Assembly: GCA_947175515.1 (NCBI GenBank)
Contig: CAMWNA010000010.1
Span: 1 to 34,746 of the forward strand
Source of the DNA: an uncultured Clostridia bacterium
GTDB taxonomy: Bacteria > Bacillota > Clostridia > Christensenellales > Borkfalkiaceae
Reading direction: 5' to 3'
Length of the DNA: 34,746 bases
Position numbers and translations under genes: made by a program. The notes beneath the pieces were generated by a model that had not been told where the DNA came from, ran no database searches, and saw nothing but the letters and a program-made list of their open reading frames with translations. How positions within the stretch are numbered: the first letter of the stretch is position 1; every line of letters starts with the position of its first letter. Below are positions 31,721-34,746 of the stretch, one piece after another.

Positions 31721-32489
31721 ATTATTGGAAGAAAAAGTCGCGCCAGTCGCGCTTTCGGACGAGTTGTGTAAAAAGTTCGATATGTACGACAACAGCGGAA
31801 TTATCGTAAACTGCGGTAACGATATTTGCGGTGCGGTCTTTTCTCTGGATTTATCAAAAGGCGCAATAGCTGATGCTAGGGAAAAGGGTTATAACTTAAT
31901 CGTAACTCATCACCCTGCAATTTACGGCGGACTGTCAAGAATAGATTACAATAATCCGGTCGCGGCAAATATTGCCGAATGCGTTAAAAGCGGCATTTCC
32001 GTAATATCTATGCACCTGAATTTCGACTGTGCGCCCGAGGGGATAGACTATCACCTTATGAAGGGCTTACGCGGAGATAGCGGCGAAAAGTGCGAAATTC
32101 TGGCAAAGCTTTCTAAAGGCGGCTACGGCAGATTTTATCAAATCAAGCCTACTGATTTCAACGAAATTACAGAAAATATTAAAACTGTTTTCAAGACCGA
32201 GCGCGTAATAGCTTACGGCTGTAATAAAACGATAAAAAGCGCCGCGTCATTCTGCGGCGCCGGCTGTGACGACAGGGCTATAAGCTTTGCTGCCGAAAAC
32301 GGTGCGGACGTATTCGTTTCGTCGGATATGCCACATCATGAAATAACCGCACTGTTAGGTCGCGGAATAAACGTAGTTTTGCTTACGCATTACGCGTCGG
32401 AAAATTACGGCTTCAACAAAATATATAACGCAATTTCAACAAGTCTGCAAATTTCTTCGGCATACCATACCGACGATAATTTACTGTAG
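31698..32489 (+). CDS. NIF3-like dinuclear metal protein (GTP cyclohydrolase I type 2 homolog)
   Basis: 263-aa member of the NIF3/YqfO family; cellular role not established. The metal-binding THHPAIYGG (HH pair), the following MHLNFDCAPEG, and the C-terminal THYASENYG with His and Glu ligands are present. This is the short form without the middle PII-like insert of the Bacillus type. GTG start at 31698, preceded by GGAGGAGG (31684-31691) inside trmK. The trmK-nif3 order is the common Gram-positive one. Confidence 0.9.
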   Translation: MKLTEILKLLEEKVAPVALSDELCKKFDMYDNSGIIVNCGNDICGAVFSLDLSKGAIADAREKGYNLIVTHHPAIYGGLSRIDYNNPVAANIAECVKSGISVISMHLNFDCAPEGIDYHLMKGLRGDSGEKCEILAKLSKGGYGRFYQIKPTDFNEITENIKTVFKTERVIAYGCNKTIKSAASFCGAGCDDRAISFAAENGADVFVSSDMPHHEITALLGRGINVVLLTHYASENYGFNKIYNAISTSLQISSAYHTDDNLL

Positions 32490-32506
32490 ACTGCAAGGAG
32501 TATTTT

Positions 32507-33205
32507 ATGAAACAGGTTGAACAACTTTTAAAGTATCAGGAAGAAGATTCCAAGCTTTTGAAAATCGAGCAGGACGCGGCAGCTTCCGAGGAGAGGAAGA
32601 ACTATTCACAGGCAAAAAGCTTTTTAACCAAAGCGCCCGAAAAGCTGGAAGCGTTGGACGCAAAAGCACGCGAGCTTTCCGCGATTTTGGAAAAGCTGAA
32701 TAAAAAATACGCCGAAATCGAAGAAACGTTAAAGGACTTCGATAACTTGAACGAGCTAATAGACGAGGGCGCGGATATTTCCTTCTACAAAAAGAACGTC
32801 GCGCAGATTTCGGATAAGCTCAAAGCTATTAAGTCTGAAGTAAGCGCCCTTCAGAAAGCCGTCAAGGAATCGGACGAGGAGTATAAAGCATTAAAGAAAA
32901 AGACAATAGCCACCCAAAAGGAATACGCCGAATATTCCGAAACTTATAAAAAATATAAAGAAACCAAGCTCAAAGAAATGAAAACCGTTCAGGACGGACT
33001 TGACAAACTTGCAAAGGGCATAGACCCTGAAATTTTCAAAAAATATCAGGCAAAGCGCAGCGAGAAAATTTTCCCCGTAATCTGTGCCGTACAAAACGAT
33101 AGGTGCCCCAAGTGCGGAACGGAGCTTTCAATCAGCGGCAAGGAAAAGGTCGCTAACGGAGTTACCGAATGCGAATACTGCCACAGATTTTTATATAAGG
33201 ACTGA
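32507..33205 (+). CDS. Coiled-coil protein with C4 zinc ribbon (COG1579/CdsZ type)
   Basis: 232 aa. Residues about 1-185 are a long Lys/Glu-rich coiled coil. The C-terminal CPKCG and CEYCH pairs form a zinc ribbon. Proteins of this architecture (CT398/CdsZ-like) commonly follow nif3. An RNA- or protein-tethering role is proposed for relatives but not evident here. AAGGAG lies about 8 bases before the ATG. Last gene of the cluster; no terminator hairpin is evident before the next promoter. Confidence 0.88.
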   Translation: MKQVEQLLKYQEEDSKLLKIEQDAAASEERKNYSQAKSFLTKAPEKLEALDAKARELSAILEKLNKKYAEIEETLKDFDNLNELIDEGADISFYKKNVAQISDKLKAIKSEVSALQKAVKESDEEYKALKKKTIATQKEYAEYSETYKKYKETKLKEMKTVQDGLDKLAKGIDPEIFKKYQAKRSEKIFPVICAVQNDRCPKCGTELSISGKEKVANGVTECEYCHRFLYKD

Positions 33206-33260
33206 AAACCGCGGAATTTGTCGCGATTTGTGCAAAATGCACAAAATTTGTTTAAAACTG

Positions 33261-33289
33261 TTGACAAACCAAAATATTTATGATAGATT
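33261..33289 (+). promoter_or_regulatory. Strong promoter upstream of a leader RNA and the SGNH gene
   Basis: A perfect TTGACA (33261-33266), a 17-base spacer and TAGATT (33284-33289) preceded by TGA (extended -10). Predicted start at about 33296. Confidence 0.75.
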
Positions 33290-33295
33290 TGGGTA

Positions 33296-33390
33296 ACTCA
33301 ATAAAGAGTTGCTTATGTCAGCGGCGGAAAAGTTGCGGGCATGGTAAAATTAAAGATTCGGTCCGGAGCAATTTCGGACCTTTCTTTTTT
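33296..33390 (+). ncRNA. Unidentified short leader RNA or sRNA with intrinsic terminator
   Basis: Between the promoter and the SGNH gene lies about 95 nt. The 5' hairpin (GTAACTC, 33292-33298, with GAGTTGC, 33306-33312) starts at the TSS. A purine-rich middle (GCGGCGGAAAAGTTGCGGGC) follows, then a terminator. No known riboswitch class was recognised by eye. A 10-codon frame (33315-33347, MSAAEKLRAW) is a possible leader peptide. It could be an attenuator for the downstream gene or a free-standing sRNA. Confidence 0.4.
33360..33390 (+). terminator. Terminator/attenuator upstream of the SGNH gene
   Basis: Stem 33360-33367 with 33373-33380 (eight pairs, one G-T), loop GCAAT, then TTTCTTTTTT. 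It lies 26 bases before the SGNH start codon, after the promoter at 33261-33289 rather than after a gene. Confidence 0.8.
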
Positions 33391-33416
33391 GTAGCGCGGC
33401 TGCGGAGTTAAGGAAT

Positions 33417-34115
33417 ATGAAAGATTTTAAAAACAAAACACTGCTCGTTTTCGGCGACAGTATAATGTACGGTTCGGGTAACGGCGGCGTCGGCGTGGGT
33501 GAATACCTTGAATATAATTATGGCTTTACTTTAAAGAAATATTGCGTAGGCGGCGCGCGCGTGGGCTACGACGATGGGAAAAGCTGGATAGTTGAACAGG
33601 TGCGGCAAGCCGTAAGCAACGGCGAAAAGCCCGATTTAATAGTTTTCAACGGCTTTACCAACGACTGTAATATGACCGACGGTAAAAACTGCGACGTGCA
33701 GTTCGGCAGTCTGTCGGATAGCGCGCCGACTGATATTTTTAACGTTGAAAAAACAAACGCAAATTTTACCGATTGTTTTAAAAGCATATGCGAAGCGTTT
33801 AAAAAATACTTTCCGCAGTCGAAAGTGCTTTTCGTCCGCCCCCACAAAATGGGCAGACGCGGCGCTGATGTTCAGATAAAGTACGGCGAGTGCGCTGTCC
33901 GTATCTGCAAGGAATACGGTTTTTCCGTTGCCGATATTTATGCCGACGGAAAGCTGGATACTTTTGACGAAGCTATGCGCGACGAATATACTTTCGACAG
34001 CTATAACTGGGGCAGGGGCGACTGCACGCACCCCAATGCGGCAGGCTACTTAAAATTCTATATGCCGCTTATCGGAAACGCGGTTATAAGCCTTTTTAAA
34101 GGAGAAGAAAAATGA
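33417..34115 (+). CDS. SGNH/GDSL-family hydrolase
   Basis: 232-aa lipase- or esterase-like hydrolase. Block I is VFGDSIMYG with the nucleophile S15. A GGAR block follows, then FNGFTNDCNM (Asn-Asp, block III), and the catalytic dyad D202-x-x-H205 in GDCTHPNAAGY. No signal peptide is present, so it is probably cytosolic; it may remove acetyl or acyl groups, substrate unknown. GGAG (33403-33406) lies ten bases before the ATG, with AAGGA also close by. It overlaps the next gene by four bases (ATGA). Confidence 0.87.
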   Translation: MKDFKNKTLLVFGDSIMYGSGNGGVGVGEYLEYNYGFTLKKYCVGGARVGYDDGKSWIVEQVRQAVSNGEKPDLIVFNGFTNDCNMTDGKNCDVQFGSLSDSAPTDIFNVEKTNANFTDCFKSICEAFKKYFPQSKVLFVRPHKMGRRGADVQIKYGECAVRICKEYGFSVADIYADGKLDTFDEAMRDEYTFDSYNWGRGDCTHPNAAGYLKFYMPLIGNAVISLFKGEEK

Positions 34116-34735
34116 AAGTTTTAATGATTAACGGAAGCCCACACGAAAATGGCTGCACGTACACGGCAATGACCGTCATTGCGGAGGAGTTGAAATCGCA
34201 GGGCGTGGAAAGCGAAATCGTCTGGCTGGGTACCGGCGCAATTCACGGCTGCAAAGGCTGCGGCGCCTGCAAAACGCTTAAAAAATGCGTGTTTGATGAC
34301 GACGTTATAAACGGCTTGTCTGAAAAGGTTAAAACCGCGGACGGTTATATTTTCGGCGCGCCCGTGCATTATGCGTCTCCCGCAGGCGCAATGGTTGCCG
34401 CGCTCGACAGGCTCTTTTACAGCGCCGGAAGTTTTATGCAGTTCAAGCCTGCGGCAAGTATAGTTTCCGCAAGGCGCGCGGGAACCACGGCTTCCTACGA
34501 CGTTTTAAATAAGTACATAGGCATAAACAATATGCTGCAGGTTCCGTCAACTTATTGGAATATGATTCACGGCAGCTGCGCCGAGGAAGTGTACATGGAT
34601 GAGGAGGGCGTAACCGTAATGCGCGCAATCGCAAGCAATATGGCTTGGCTTTTAAAGCTTTTACAAAAAGCCAAAGGCACTGAGCTCGAAAAACCTGTAA
34701 TTATCCCCAAAACCAGAACGAATTTTATAAGATAA
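34112..34735 (+). CDS. Flavodoxin-fold NAD(P)H-dependent oxidoreductase with Cys motif
   Basis: 207-aa FMN-binding reductase of the iron-sulfur-flavoprotein-like / NADPH-dependent FMN reductase group. The phosphate-binding loop is INGSPHENGCTYT (6-18). The cysteine cluster C47-x2-C50-x2-C53-x5-C59 could bind a [4Fe-4S] cluster. GAPVHYASPAGAM is the second flavin loop. The substrate is unknown. Coupled to the SGNH hydrolase by ATGA. The frame is complete and ends 11 bases before the window ends. Confidence 0.88.
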   Translation: MKVLMINGSPHENGCTYTAMTVIAEELKSQGVESEIVWLGTGAIHGCKGCGACKTLKKCVFDDDVINGLSEKVKTADGYIFGAPVHYASPAGAMVAALDRLFYSAGSFMQFKPAASIVSARRAGTTASYDVLNKYIGINNMLQVPSTYWNMIHGSCAEEVYMDEEGVTVMRAIASNMAWLLKLLQKAKGTELEKPVIIPKTRTNFIR

Positions 34736-34746
34736 ATAAAAAATAA

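Noticed and set aside
33296-33390. Assignment of the leader RNA to a known riboswitch class (ZTP, FMN, TPP, fluoride, preQ1)
   Set aside because: None of the class-defining conserved core bases were found by eye, so it is left as unidentified.
33341-33394. 17-codon ORF running through the terminator before the SGNH gene
   Set aside because: It has no spaced SD and its frame simply crosses the terminator hairpin; there is no sign of coding selection.
1-34746. CRISPR arrays, insertion sequences, toxin-antitoxin or phage-defence genes
   Set aside because: No regularly spaced repeats, transposase or integrase motifs, or recognisable defence domains were seen on either strand.

Overview
The window looks like one contig of an uncultured, low-to-moderate G+C member of the Bacillota (Clostridia-like). 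The basis is the dgt-dnaG-sigA-trmK-nif3-zinc-ribbon gene order, a heterodimer-type PyrK/PyrD dihydroorotate dehydrogenase, a SpoVB-like flippase, purine-rich Shine-Dalgarno sites and TTGACA/TATAAT promoters. Nothing resembles a phage, transposon, plasmid or CRISPR array. The first 33 bases are not genomic: positions 5-33 match the Illumina Nextera read-2 transposase adapter at 28 of 29 bases, so the window probably starts at a contig end.

Layout. 1-4500: serS with its own promoter; a convergent hypothetical gene that appears to be leaderless; a DEDDh exonuclease with a BRCT-like tail; and an overlapping RsmF-type rRNA m5C methyltransferase. 4608-8858 (minus): a 1416-residue lipoprotein with jelly-roll (carbohydrate-binding-like) modules, a C-terminal membrane helix and an acidic cytoplasmic tail. 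9004-9740: two half-size TauE/SafE (TSUP) permeases. 9729-11228 (minus): a SpoVB/MurJ-like flippase. 11299-12282: a tandem LysM protein and a cysteine-bearing protein that may belong to the spore envelope. 12479-13174: a metallophosphoesterase.

13202-19116 is a de novo pyrimidine operon, pyrB-pyrC-pyrF-pyrK-pyrD-pyrE, ending in a strong terminator. Its leader holds a promoter, a possible 23-codon leader peptide and a terminator-like hairpin whose 5' arm is covered by that peptide frame. This resembles the coupled attenuation of enterobacterial pyrBI rather than PyrR control. A frame remnant lies between pyrK and pyrD. 19176-20596 (minus): a polysaccharide deacetylase and a membrane-anchored SPOR-like protein, both probably envelope genes.

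20753-21230 holds tRNA-Thr(CGT) and a small protein with twelve cysteines. 21258-26982 is a shikimate-pathway operon, aroC-aroB-aroE-aroQ-aroK, headed by a membrane-anchored ComEC-type metallo-beta-lactamase-fold protein that has lost most metal ligands, and closed by a FabG-like SDR. aroA and the DAHP synthase are not in the window. 27082-33205 is the replication/transcription cluster dgt-dnaG-sigA-trmK-nif3-zinc-ribbon coiled-coil. 33261-34735: a promoter, a short leader RNA ending in a terminator, an SGNH hydrolase and a flavodoxin-fold oxidoreductase.

No gene-free stretch exceeds about 215 bases. The best leads are the pyr leader, the metal-site-depleted protein heading the aro operon, the doubly anchored giant lipoprotein, the promoter-abutting (leaderless) starts, and the unidentified leader RNA at about 33296-33390.
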